A stretch of DNA of 64,000 bases, from NCBI RefSeq assembly GCF_932294415.1, contig NC_065545.1, positions 20,529,357-20,593,356 on the forward strand, written 5' to 3'. Every line of letters starts with the position of its first letter. Positions within the stretch are counted from its first letter, which is position 1. This document shows, piece after piece, positions 1 through 10,898 of this stretch. The position numbers were made by a program, and so were the translations under genes. A model generated the notes under the pieces. That model did not search any database and was not told the DNA's origin. It saw only the letters and a list, made by a program, of their open reading frames with translations. This stretch comes from Quercus robur (Eukaryota > Streptophyta > Magnoliopsida > Fagales > Fagaceae).

Positions 1-941
1 GTGTTGCACAATGATAAACATATTATATTTTTTAGAGTATGTAATATAAATAAAGAAGGAAACGACTGGATGGAGTTTATAAGTGTTCCAAGCTCACCTA
101 AAAAAGGAATACTACTCTAAAGTCTAAATCACATTTCATATGTAAATATTACTGCAATAAATTACTATAAATTTGAGTTAGTATTATACTTCCATGCTAT
201 TATTCCAAAACTAATAATTTAATGGACAAAGTTTAGCTACAAAATTATTTGTAACATAAAATTACAACCTTACTCAATATCATTAACAATACTACATATT
301 TTGAAAATCTAACTGTTGGATTGCATGTTCTTTACACTCTTAATACATATATCAAATTTTGTGACAATCAGATAATATTTACTATATAATCTATAAAATT
401 ATATTTTATGCATAATTTTAAACTACAAAAACTTGCAATTTAAACAATTTATTGATGACATAGCTAATGATCTTTAATTTTCTAGAAATTTTGCAAGCAT
501 GGAGGATATAAGAATAAGATATAATCCAATGGTGGATTTGTCAAAATTTACCTCCGATAAAAAGATATTGAGTAAGGCTATAATCTTAGATTACTACTAA
601 TTTTGTAGCTAAATTTTGTCCTAATTTAATATAAACAAACCTTCACCTACCAAACACCATATATAATAGCATGGATTTGAACTTTTTAGACTGATAAGCA
701 TTGAGGTTATGCTATGCAACTACCCTGATTAGCACCAGACTGGAACTGAAAGAGGCAAAGCAAATGTGCTAAACAATTTTATATATATATATATATATAT
801 AATTGTTAATTGGTGTAATTTAATCTAATAATAATATAAGGTTTCCAAATCACCGTCATATGTTGTTTTGGTTTTAGAACCATTTAAAAATCGTACAAGG
901 CCCTTCTTTTCATTTATTAATTTAAACTTACAATATAATTA

Positions 942-986
942 GGTAGGCTAGCTTGTTTTTTTTTTAAATCGGTAGGCTAGCTTGTT
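942..986 (-). mobile_element. poly(A)-tail-only insertion scar A
   Basis: A perfect 16-bp direct repeat, GGTAGGCTAGCTTGTT, occurs at 942-957 and 971-986. Between the copies are 13 bases, a T run ending in AAATC. On the minus strand this reads as a few bases followed by an A tail, as expected for a retroposed 3' end flanked by a target-site duplication. No element body is present. Confidence 0.65.
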
Positions 987-1603
987 GGTTTCAGTTTCTT
1001 TCAGGTTGATAATTAAATTTCCTAGCATTAATATTATAATTGGGATATGTTAATACTCCGTATCAGTCTATAGCCTAAATTGACTTTGTCAGAACCGACA
1101 CTTTGCCAACTGTATCTTCGATGACACAGTGTCTATAGTAACATGCCAAAAATTCTATTAAACTCGTGGGTTCACTTGGCCCCTCCTCAGTTCAATTCAC
1201 TTAGAATGTTTTTAAAAAGTTATACATGATAAATTGTAAGGTAATACAGCTCTCTTCCATAAAATGAAATAATACAGCAAGAATCAAGCATTTAATTATT
1301 CCGCATGCCATTTTTTTTAAGCAAATAAAATTAAGTTCAATTGAAATTTGATAATGCACTCCTTAATGATTTTTTTTTTTTTAAGGGATAATGTTAATTC
1401 TTAAGAGTCTCCTTGAAATGGCAGGATATATAGAGTGGGTATTGTAATATTAATTTTTTATTATTCATAATCTATTGTTTATTCCTATATTTTCGGTTCC
1501 AAATTATATCTAGTGAAATTTTGATAAAAATTATAGCAATAAATGACTTTACTACAAACCAACATTATCTCAACCCAACCAATAGAAATTTTTCTATGTT
1601 TAT

Positions 1604-1651
1604 AATGTATATTCAATTTTTTTTTTTTTTTATAAGAATGTATATTCAATT
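1604..1651 (-). mobile_element. poly(A)-tail-only insertion scar B
   Basis: The 15-bp direct repeat AATGTATATTCAATT occurs at 1604-1618 and 1637-1651. The 18 bases between them are a T run followed by TATAAG. The repeat ends in TT next to the T tract, which fits the T-rich nick preference of L1-type endonucleases. Confidence 0.65.
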
Positions 1652-1893
1652 GAAACCAATACTTGTTGTAAAATGTTGTGAAATTTTTTTGGGCTTAGAA
1701 TTACTTTTTCTTTTTTTATGGGATAGAACTACTCTATTTTTTAAAACTAGAAGCAGCTTAATTAATTTTTATATTTTTGTTTATAAATGATAATTAATTT
1801 TTTCTTATCAGTGGTCCACTACTCACAATAATTAGCAAACATGTTACATTGTCATTATCATTTTAGTTGGGTCTGATTGCACTAACATTTTTA

Positions 1894-3184
1894 GGGCCCG
1901 TTTGGTTTAGTGATATCTCAATTTTCATAACTCAGTTTTCAAAACTTATAACTCAAACCCAAAACTCATAACTCAATTCTCAAACCTCATTTTCACTCAA
2001 AAATTGCAAAACACATGTTTGGACTTAGTTCTCAGTTACATATCTCTACAACTTTTCTCCAAAACTGTGGACCCTACCACTGACACTACCCAGTGTTGCT
2101 ATTGTTGCTACCCGCGTCTCTCCATCTCTATCTTCTCCCTCCCTTCAACCCACAACCACTCACCGGCGCCATCAACCACTACCAATCCACCACCACTAAC
2201 CCAGCCACTAGCCACCATCAACCACTACAAACCAATCCACCACCACAAACCCAGCAACCATCAACAAAACCCATTCATTAACAAAACACATTCATTAACA
2301 AAACCCAACAACCATCAACAAAACCCATTTATCAACCATCGACAAAATCAAAACTCATTCATCAAAATAAAAATAAAACCTAGCACCGGTGACAAAATCA
2401 CAGCGACAAAATAAAAACCCAGCACCGGTGATCATGGTCTTGGTGTTTCGAGGCTCTCGCTTTGATGGTGGCGGCGGAACTAGGCTAAACCAGCATTGGC
2501 GATCATGGTCTCGTGGTTTTCCTTTTCTGGGTCATTGGCTTCAAATAGTTCAAATTCATAACCGGCGTGGCCACACCAGAGCCAAAGAGTACTAGTACTG
2601 AGCAAAAGCGTCAGAAGCTAGAAGGCTATTACACGACGTCGTTTTCTCATGACTGCAAGAACGTCGTAGAGACCTCTTTTACGAACAATGAGAAGAAAGA
2701 ACAGGTGGTAGTAGAAAACTAGAGGCTCGAGACCAAAGAGATCTCGAATTTGAATAATGGTTGTGCTTCGACTTCGGTTTCGAGTGAGTACCCGAAATTT
2801 GGTGTGGTGGCGATGGAATTGGGCTGAACCAGAGAAAGGAAGAAAGAAAGAACCAGAGAGAGAGAGAGAGAAAAAGAAAAAAGTGGGAGAAGAAAGAGAG
2901 AGGATAAAGTAAGAGAGAGAGGTAATGCCATCAACACATATAGCCCCACAGAGGTCAAAAATTTACAATCCTGCCAATGAGTTATGTATCTCAGAAACTG
3001 AAAACACCAATTTGGTGTTTCCGATTTTCATCACTCTTACTCAAAATTTCTGAGTTTGAGTGATGAAAACAAGATTAGGAAATCAAGCCAAACAAAAAAA
3101 ATTATGTGGATCCCACATTTTTTCATCACAGAGTTATGAGTTTCCAGTGATATCACTCAAAACAGGCCTAAACCAAACAGGCCC
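1894..3184. mobile_element. Non-autonomous TIR element, PIF/Harbinger-like (TTA duplication)
   Basis: The ends are inverted: the left reads GGGCCCGTTTGGTTTAG and the right end, reverse-complemented, reads GGGCCTGTTTGGTTTAG. The trinucleotide TTA flanks both sides (1891-1893 and 3185-3187). This matches the 3-bp TTA target duplication and the GGG..TGTTTGG-type ends of Tourist/Harbinger elements. Subterminal sequence also matches in inverted orientation (phrases such as 'ataactca' and 'gtgatatc'). The 1.29-kb interior holds no transposase. Its middle is richer in GC than the flanks, with Pro/Thr/His-coding tandem sequence near 2130-2390 and GA-rich sequence near 2840-2930. It could be a large MITE or a carrier of captured host sequence. 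Confidence 0.75.
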
Positions 3185-3346
3185 TTAATCCCTTATTTTT
3201 GTGGTGGCCGGCGGTAAAGATGAGACATGGGGTCTAACTCATGAGCAAATTTTAGATAGGAGGCTTGATATTAACACCGTATTTGGTGTAAAAGATGATA
3301 GGGAAGATCGAAGAGATTGGATCGCTTTTATCTTCTCCTTAGCCTT

Positions 3347-3412
3347 AGGTGTTTGATTATTTGTTTTTTTTTTTTTTTTTTTTTTTGATGAACAGGTGTT
3401 TGATTATTTGTT
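3347..3412 (-). mobile_element. poly(A)-tail-only insertion scar C
   Basis: The longest duplication of the set: AGGTGTTTGATTATTTGTT (19 bp, perfect) at 3347-3365 and 3394-3412. The insert is a T run ending in GATGAAC, so on the minus strand GTTCATC then the A tail. Nothing else of an element is present. Confidence 0.75.
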
Positions 3413-3830
3413 GAATTAGTGTCATTTTTATTTTTTAACTTACATCTTACAGTTCTACTTTACAGGCGTATAATTCTCGTACGTCATATTAAAAAATTAA
3501 TAAATTCTTATACCAAATCTTGCCTCAATTTTACGAAAAAAAATCGACGTGGTAAAGCAACTTTCACTTGATCGATTTTCCAATCCAACCACTTGTAAGT
3601 TGTGAGATCTTAACCCGTGTATGAAAAGGTTTCAATTGATATCATAATTTTAGTGCTAAGCTTTAATGAAATCACAAGAAAACTGTGGAACATGACTGTA
3701 TATCTTTTTTTTTATCCAAAAAAAAATAAAAAATTCTTTTTGTGGGTAGCCATTTTTTATTTATGTGAAGTAGCCATTTAATATAGGTGTACAGGTTAAA
3801 GAACCTTTTTTTTTCTTTTTTCTTTTTTTC

Positions 3831-3857
3831 ATATTGCCTCTTTTAATCTTCTCAAAA

Positions 3858-3888
<31 letters not shown>

Positions 3889-3901
3889 TTGCCTCTTTTA
3901 A
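3831..3901 (+). mobile_element. poly(A)-tail-only insertion scar D
   Basis: The 16-bp repeat ATATTGCCTCTTTTAA stands at 3831-3846 and 3886-3901. The 39-base insert is TCTTCTC followed by an A run that has partly become (TA)n. Orientation is plus. The pyrimidine stretch ending in C before the A tail is shared with several other scars here. Confidence 0.7.
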
Positions 3902-5157
3902 CTTGTTATTTTAAATTAGTCATATCTTTAGTGAGAGAAGTAGGTTATAAAGCCATTAATCTTAAAAATAAAAATATTGATAATAGTTGGTGAATAGTGA
4001 GGTCCAATTAAACTGTAGTGGTAAAAGCAAAGGAGTGACCACACTTATAATTATCTAGCATAAAAATAAGGCAATTGGAGACTAATCTTAATTGAGATTA
4101 CACAATATATCCACCGCCAAAAGGGAATGATAACCATTAATCATAAGTCAGGTTCTCAATCATTGTTATCACTATTAGTGACATCCACTAATGGTGGCCT
4201 ACCTTGCGGCATAATTAATTGGTTATAACTGGAGATACCTTTACATGCACTAAAATGCTCAAAGCCCCATGGTCCATGGACATTTAAATAAGGAAGGCAC
4301 GCGTTTGGATTAGCCTTTTCAACTAATTTTTATTATTTTTTTATTTATTTGCTGAAAATTGACCAAAGTCACCAAACTATACATAATTAAATAAACTAAT
4401 GTTTCTCAACAAATAAAATCAAACTTACAATTTGTGGGTTTTATGATTTATTTTTTATATATAAATTTGATAATTACAATAAAGGTGAAGAAAATTTGAA
4501 CTCTAAAGTCTAAACTTTTTTTGTTAAGAATACTAAAAAGTGTTAGATAAACTACAAGCTCTTGATGATAAATTCTAATTGGCAATTAACTTAATGAGTA
4601 AAACTTCATCGCTTAGAATTAGTATAACTTTGAATCCCACCTATAACCAAAAAAAAAAATCATTGATATACTAATTTGATAATATTTTAACTTGAAGATA
4701 AAGAATAATTATTTGCCTTTATCATAAATGAAATCCTAACATTTATTATTAAAAAACTATAATAATCTATAAAGTATAAATGCCTGTTTCTAAAAAAAAA
4801 AAGGTATAAATCCCCTTCCAAAAAAATATAATAATTGCACATCTTCAAATGAAAATACAAGCACCTTTAATATCATTTTTGTGCATGCCAATTTGCAAAT
4901 GCAAAAGAAGAGGAAAAAGAAAAAGAATTCTTCAAAAAAAAAGGAAAAAGAGAGAGAGAGAGTTATCGGTGGGTCCCACATCACCACATAGAAGACAAGA
5001 ATATTTTTGCTTTCCCTACTCAATGAAACTGCGGTGGAGTGCACTGCCGACACAATCTTTCATCTAAAGCTTCTGTTTATGAAGTGTGAGAGGAGAGCGA
5101 GAGTCAGAGAAAGAGAGTAGCAAAAAAAGGAAACACAACTAAACAATTTAGCTTCCA

Positions 5158-5184
5158 TGAGAGAGAGAGAGAGAGAGAGAAAGA
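5158..5184. repeat. (GA)n tract upstream of the cyclin gene
   Basis: A GA microsatellite lies in the region expected to hold the core promoter or leader of the downstream cyclin gene. Shorter GA tracts occur near 4953 and 5097. GA/CT tracts near plant start sites can bind BBR/BPC GAGA-binding factors, but here that is only a possibility. Confidence 0.5.
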
Positions 5185-5419
5185 GGGAGGGAGGTCCTTG
5201 TTGGAATAAATAAAGAAGCAACCTTTGCTCTTCTTTATTATATTATTATTATTTCTGAGGCAAAAGTGAGCAGAAAAGAGACATGGCAGAGAGAAGGAAT
5301 TGTAAACTCCATGAGACAAGCTGATCCCTCTATGTTCAGTGCATCTTCTTCGTACCACACGCTTAGGTAGAAGAAGGTGCCACATAATACAGGTCTGTTG
5401 AGACTCTTCCTTTGGATCT

Positions 5420-7094
5420 GTAAGCTTTATATATATATATAGGCATCATTTCCTTCCCAGATTGGAGCTTGACATTGTGTTTACTGAATTGGGATTTGAT
5501 GGAACAATGTTTGTTGTTCCTGTTGTTTTGATTGGAAATGGTGGGCTTTGCTTATTTTCTTGATTTTCTTTGTTTCCCATCTGGGTTTTGCCTGTTTTGT
5601 ACTTTTGTTCATTTCACTTTTGTGTGTTTGTGTGTTATGACTTGGAATTATTAGAAATGCTTGCTGGATACACTTATTTGGGAGAGCTATTGATTAGTAG
5701 AGTCAATTTTCGGTACTTGGTCAGTTTATTTAGTTGAAAGTTGACATCTTTATTAGGAAGTTTGTTGTTAATCTTTCATGGTTTGGATAGAAGTGAAGTA
5801 AGTCATTCAGATCTGGGCTTGAATGGTAGAGAGAGATTAATGTGGTGTGAAACAGTAAAACTAGGCTTGGCTTCCATGTGGAAATTGGTTCTGTGAAAGT
5901 TTTTGTAAAGAGGGGGTTTGTTCCATGGCTTTCCTCCTAACAAGCTTGTGAGAGTTGATTTATAGATTGAAGTACAATGAATGACTAGAAATTACATAGA
6001 TATGATAAAAACTTAGAATTAGTTTGCTATAGAATGACATTAATAGAAAGGCGACCCTGAATAGGAGAGAGTTAGATACAATGTTTGAGCCATAAACATG
6101 GAACCAAGTCTAAGATTTGAATGTTTCTCAGTAGCTGATTTACTTTCATTGAGGGAAAAAAGTAGTTGTTGAAACTTGAAATCAAGGAACAATGATAGAA
6201 AGGACCTTGAGAAAGACAAAGAATTTCAGTGAAAGCAATGCATATCAGGACAAGTGGAACGTGAAGCTGTAGGATGAATGTTATTCTAGATTAGTTTTGA
6301 AAATTTGTGTGCATTATGGGACCATATGATGTTTGATATGCATTGTCCTATTATCGATGACAATAATATCGAGCTCTTTCCTAAAATAATGCATTTTGAG
6401 AAACATGTTTTCCACAATGATGTTGGTTGAAACTAATGCAGTTTGTGCCCTGTAGAACCACTCTGCATCTCACCCAATTGACATTTTGATCACCCTCTTT
6501 GTACATGTTGGTTGCCTATTGTCTTTAAGCATATTGTTTTCAGAGCTTTAAAAGCAATACTTTTTATGATGAGTTTACAAAAATTTTAAAGCATTCAAAG
6601 AAAACTTCGTTCATAAAAGTGTCAAAAGCGTTATTTCAAACAGCACCTTGAGTCTGTTTAGAATTTTTAAATGAAATGGATGAAATTTCTTGGAATATTA
6701 GAGCCAACATTCATCAGATTATCCATCGGTGTCTTGGAACCTGGACAGGACTGGGCATTTATATGGTTTGAAATGGTTGTGGCCCTTCTCTGCTGAGTTG
6801 ATGGCCAGTGTTGGGACCAAAACAGGCTTATATAGAACATATTAACATCACAATTTATTTTATTCCTTTATAGCATCATGATAGAGCTAATTAGTTTTTG
6901 CTGATATAATTACGACAATATACTAAATTACCTTGCTCTATGATACTTTTTTATTTTTTCAATATGTTCTACATGAAAATCCTTATCACTGCTCAGGATA
7001 GTTCTTGTTTAGTCTTACATTTTCCAGCAAGATAGTTTCATTGAGTTCTTTTTGGCTATGATTTGGCTTATTGATATCCATTATTGCTGTGCAG
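5420..7094 (+). other. Inferred 5' leader intron of the cyclin gene
   Basis: No coding exon is needed upstream of the ATG at 7102, yet a strong acceptor (GTGCAG, ending 7094) lies 7 bases before it. The best donor upstream is CT|GTAAGC at 5420; a weaker one is AG|GTCTGT at 5393. The predicted intron is about 1.7 kb and T-rich, and has no long open frame. Long leader introns are common in plant genes and often raise expression. The transcription start is not identified; somewhere around 5080-5390 is likely. Confidence 0.45.
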
Positions 7095-7101
7095 TTTGGA
7101 G

Positions 7102-8113
7102 ATGGGAACGTTGGTGCTTAATGCTGAGAACGTAGACTCAGATATTTACCTCTCGCTGGGGCTTAAAGAGTTGAGAAAAGGAGTTCCAACAATTCCTCGG
7201 GTTTTGTCACTTCTCTCATCACTACTTGAGAGATCTGTTCAGAAGAATGAGGTGCTTTTGGAGGAAACACAAATTAAAGATGTTATCACAATATTCCATG
7301 GTTTGAGAGAACCCACTCTCAGCATTCGGCAGTATATTGATCGAATCTTCAAGTACTCTGGCTGCAGCCCATCCTGCTTTGTTGTTGCACACATTTATGT
7401 GGATAGATTCCTTCAGAGTACGGAGGTTCATTTAACTTCACTTAATGTTCACCGGCTTCTGATAACAAGTATAATGCTTGCAGCAAAATTTATTGATGAT
7501 GCGTAAGTACTGACCCAAATAGATAATTGTACATTTGATTTGACTCTCATGTCTTAAGTTGGTGATAAAATCATCAAGACTGATCATTTAAGTAGAAGTT
7601 CATCAACTAGGGAAGTAATTATTATAGGCTGGCAAAAAGATGGTGTTCATGCTTCCCATTAAGGGAATCCAAGTATAATGAATCTGTGTCAGAAATATAA
7701 GCCATATGCTTCAATAGCTCTATAAGTCGATCAGAAAATGAACTAGAGGAAGATTTTGTGCCTTTATAGTGTATTTATTTTTTCTTTGTATCCTCTGTCA
7801 GCTTACTTTTGGTTCAAACTTATGAAATAAATCTTTTACATTATTCTGCAGATTCTTCAACAATGCATATTATGCAAAAGTGGGAGGAGTAAGCACGGCA
7901 GAGTTGAATAGGTTGGAGATGAAGTTTTTGTTTAGTATAGATTTCAGACTTCAGGTAAGTGTAGAAATGTTTGGAAAGTATTGTTCACAATTGGAAAAGG
8001 AAAGCTCAGAAGGGCTCCAGATTGAGCGGCCATTCAAAGCCTGTGGAATTAAAGAGAGTTGGTCAAAAACAAACAAAGATGATTCAACTTGTGCTCCCAC
8101 AATTGCAAGATGA
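7102..8113 (+). CDS. CYCP3-1: P-type (U-type) cyclin, cyclin-P3-1-like
   Basis: Two exons, 7102-7502 and 7852-8113, encode 220 residues. The intron has donor GC|GTAAGT and acceptor CTGCAG, and the junction restores an Ala codon. P/U-type cyclins are short plant cyclins related to yeast Pho80/Pcl; they bind A-type CDKs and have been linked to nutrient and phosphate signals. Seen directly: IPRVLSLLSSLLER near residues 31-44, then a single cyclin fold at about 70-165 with HGLREPTLSIRQYIDRIF, CSPSCFVVAHIYVDRF, LNVHRLLITSIMLAAKF and, after the intron, NNAYYAKVGGVSTAELNRLE. Length fits the family (about 200-220 aa). The basic Ser/Thr-rich tail ends CAPTIAR. The ATG at 7102 (MGTLVL) is preferred to the in-frame ATG at 7084 because the acceptor at 7094 falls between them. 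Assignment to P3 rather than P2 or P4 is from memory of family sequences. Confidence 0.88.
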
Positions 8114-10898
8114 AAATGTGGAATCATCAATCATCTCAATGTATCATTACGAACCCACGAATTGCTAAAATACAATCATCTTAGAAAATATTGATTGTTG
8201 AATATGAACACAATTGTGTTAGTGACAGCATTGCTTGTTTGCTTACTTCTTTCAAATGTTGTAGTTGGGTAGAGATTTGCAATAGGTTTTACCTTGTTTC
8301 TATTCATTCTGTGCTTATTCTCAAAGCACCCAATATCCTAGCAGCTTTACTACCGGTTTGTTGTAAAGTGTAAACACAGGTTAAGCAATTTTATGGTCAA
8401 GAGAAGAGATTGAATGAGTTTCACAATTTCAGCTGCTAGCAACTATGGGTCATATGAACAAAAATATGATGTACTCTCCAATTCTTTTATTGATACTTAG
8501 TTACAATAATGGAGTGTGGGGATTTGTACCACGAATGCCTCCGTTGAAAATACCATAAGTTGTCACTTGAGTTATAATTCCTTTTTTTGATAGGTTACTT
8601 GAGTTATAATTCTTGTAATTGGTTCAAAACAATAGAAAATATTTTTGCCAATAACCAGAATATCCAAATGAACCGAGTATAGGTGCACTGTAATGACATT
8701 TAAGATTATATTTTATTGTTGATTCTTGGTAAGACCTCCCCATTCAACGATAGAAGCATCTTAGTCCCAGTAGTACGTTTCTTACATCACTTCTTTGACA
8801 AATCTTAAGTACTTTTTTTTAAGGGTCTAAATATCTCTTAAGCACTGAGTAGACCCTCTTCGGAGATCAGTGCAATAAGTATTTGTCCACATCCCTGATC
8901 CACCACAAAACCATCTGTATGTTATAGGACTCTCAAATAATTAAAGTAAAACATGATCCTTCTAGCTTCAACCACCATTCTACGTAAACCCTTTTAGACT
9001 ATCTGTTACATTCACCTTCGAAGTCACTCACTCCAGTTCCAGCTCAGCCAAACCCCTTCTCTGTCGTCCAAAACCCAGACCCATCCAAACCAGCCCACAT
9101 ATAAAGCCCATCGAAACAGGCCCATCATGCTCCTGCTATTTTCAAGTATGTCGGTCGGCAAAGGCAACCAAATTTGATTAGGAATCCATCGGCAAAGGTA
9201 ACCAAATTTGATTAGGAATCCATAACCCTATATTATATTATATTATATTATAAATATTTTCTTTTTAGGGATTATTTGTTAGAATTTCAACTTGGCTTTT
9301 CATTCCTCTCTTCTGAAATTTTTATTCCTCTATTTTCTGTCTTCACCACTGAACATGAGTAATATTAATAAATAAATTTTTTTTTTTTTTAAAAGAAGGT
9401 AATTCTGAATTTTTTTTTACTTTGTTTTGTATTCTAGAGTTGATTGTATTGTAGTTTTATAATTCTGAATTTGGTTGATTGTATCTGTGTAGTTTTGAAA
9501 TATATAATTAATAATTATGTACTCTCTTTATAATTCTGATTTTCTATTCAGTTTTGTCTAATGTAATCTCTTAATTTTGTGAATTGTGGTTTAAATTATG
9601 TTTTGAAACCCATATGGGGATTGCTTCTTGGTATGTCTGAGTTTCTTTTTGGATTGAATTGTTGATTCTTTCTTCTTATGCTGGTGGTTCATATGGGTGT
9701 TTATATTTTGTTTGGAAATAGTCAGCTAGATGAGTAAAATGTTGCCAAGTCAATGTTTTGATGTATTGGTGCTGAAATTGAAAGCAAGCCCATATGGGAA
9801 TTGCTTCTTGGTACGACTAAGTTCTTATTTATTTTTCATTTTCAATTTTGTGTCCAAATCTCTTTAATTAGCTCATTTGAATCTCTCTATTTCTCTTGTG
9901 GTGCCTATGGATTTAGCGTGTGTGTTAATACTTAGTACTCATACTAAACTTTGAGATTTGAATTTATGTGTTTTAGGGGGAGTAAGAGAGATGTCCTGTA
10001 ATAGATTCTTGAGTATAAACCCACTTAAATTGAAGTTTCGTATATTTTCTCTGTCTCACTTTTTCTTTTCTAGCCAAGAGGTGCTTCTTTGTCAGTTTCA
10101 TTTTGCTTGAATTGTATGCAAGTAGCCCGTAGATACATTTAACAGAATTATGATTACGTGTTTGAATTTGAATTACATTCACATCTGGGATAACTATTAT
10201 CAGTTGGACTTGATGAAGTGACTTTTTGCTTTTGCCCACTGATTTGGCACTGCATTTTTTCCCCAAGAATAAAGAATTTTTCTGAACCCGGTTCCCCAAA
10301 AATCTTAAATGATCACATATGTAATGACATTGCCTGATTGAGCATCAATGCACTATTTCTCTTCTATTAATGGTTCTTGAATGTTGGATGAAAATTGGTT
10401 TCTTATTGCCTTAAATTCATACAGATTGTCAGATTGCTCGCTAATCAATCATGCGCTTTAGTCCACCCCCTCCATCTTTGCCTTTTATCAACACCACCAC
10501 CAAGGTTTGCTACTTCTTTTGATTTTTTTATTTTTCTAGCCTATTTAATATATGATAGTTGGCCATCACAAACCCTTCTTGAAGGTTGTCCATAGTCAAT
10601 ACCATAAACAATATAAGTATATTTAATTGCTATTTTACTGACCAATCAAAAGGAAATAATAATAATAATATTGAAATATACCTTCTCTATTGAAATTGTT
10701 TGAATTGTAGTTTTAGCTATGTTTCTCTTTGTATCTGTAATTGAGTTTAGATGATTTTGAAATTTATGCTGATGGACAAGTATCTCATAAACAATTTTGC
10801 ACCTTTGGGACATTCAACTGATTTGAACTGTATTAAAGTTGATAATTAGACTAGGTGAGCCAATGATTTAACCAATCATGTCTGCTTAAGTTGTATGT
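8114..10898. other. Cyclin 3' flank and repeat-rich spacer
   Basis: No gene is recognised. The first few hundred bases probably hold the cyclin 3' UTR. A scar lies at 8565-8612 and a weak one at 8803-8846. Near 9157-9222 a phrase of about 33 bases (GGCAAAGG.AACCAAATTTG, then TTAGGAATCCAT) is tandemly repeated. Around 9600-9830 the phrase 'cccatatggg.attgcttcttggta' occurs twice. Segments near 9500 and 10330-10430 have close copies near 12845-12970, beyond the solo LTR. Some of this may belong to the Helitron-like element that ends at 16217, whose left end I could not locate. Confidence 0.5.
8565..8612 (-). mobile_element. poly(A)-tail-only insertion scar E
   Basis: The perfect 16-bp repeat ACTTGAGTTATAATTC occurs at 8565-8580 and 8597-8612, around the 16 bases CTTTTTTTGATAGGTT. 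On the minus strand this is AACCTATC then a short A run. It lies about 0.45 kb past the cyclin stop codon, perhaps in or near the 3' UTR. Confidence 0.65.

Larger units (their letters stand above)
1..1893. other. AT-rich intergenic DNA
   Basis: I see no gene here. The stretch is AT-rich with an (AT)n run near 780-800 and several T tracts. It contains two tiny insertion scars, listed separately (942-986 and 1604-1651). The 89-codon open frame at 1521-1790 is low-complexity Phe/Ile/Leu from AT-rich DNA and has no coding character. Confidence 0.6.
3188..5079. other. AT-rich spacer upstream of the cyclin gene
   Basis: No gene is visible. The spacer carries (AT)n tracts, two clear tail-only scars (3347-3412 and 3831-3901) and one weak one (4774-4814: 19 bases of TGTTTCT plus A's between 11-bp repeats with one mismatch). 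The two antisense-overlapping frames near 4790-5067 come from A/G-rich low-complexity sequence. Confidence 0.6.

Noticed and set aside
2004..2414. 136-codon open frame rich in Pro, His, Thr and Asn
   Set aside because: It comes from tandem 'aaacccatt.at.aacaaaa' sequence inside the TIR element, with a second overlapping frame of the same quality. No domain or splice context.
4790..5385. Overlapping frames on both strands upstream of the cyclin gene
   Set aside because: They arise from A/G-rich and GA-repeat sequence in the presumed promoter and leader; composition is low-complexity.
9229..9260. Candidate 5' end of the Helitron-like element (TATTATATTATATTATAAAT)
   Set aside because: There is no TC start with a clear A before it, and simple AT repeats cannot fix a boundary.
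9973..10299. 108-codon minus-strand frame, Lys-rich
   Set aside because: No family resemblance, no splice partner and AT-rich context; length is within chance for this composition.
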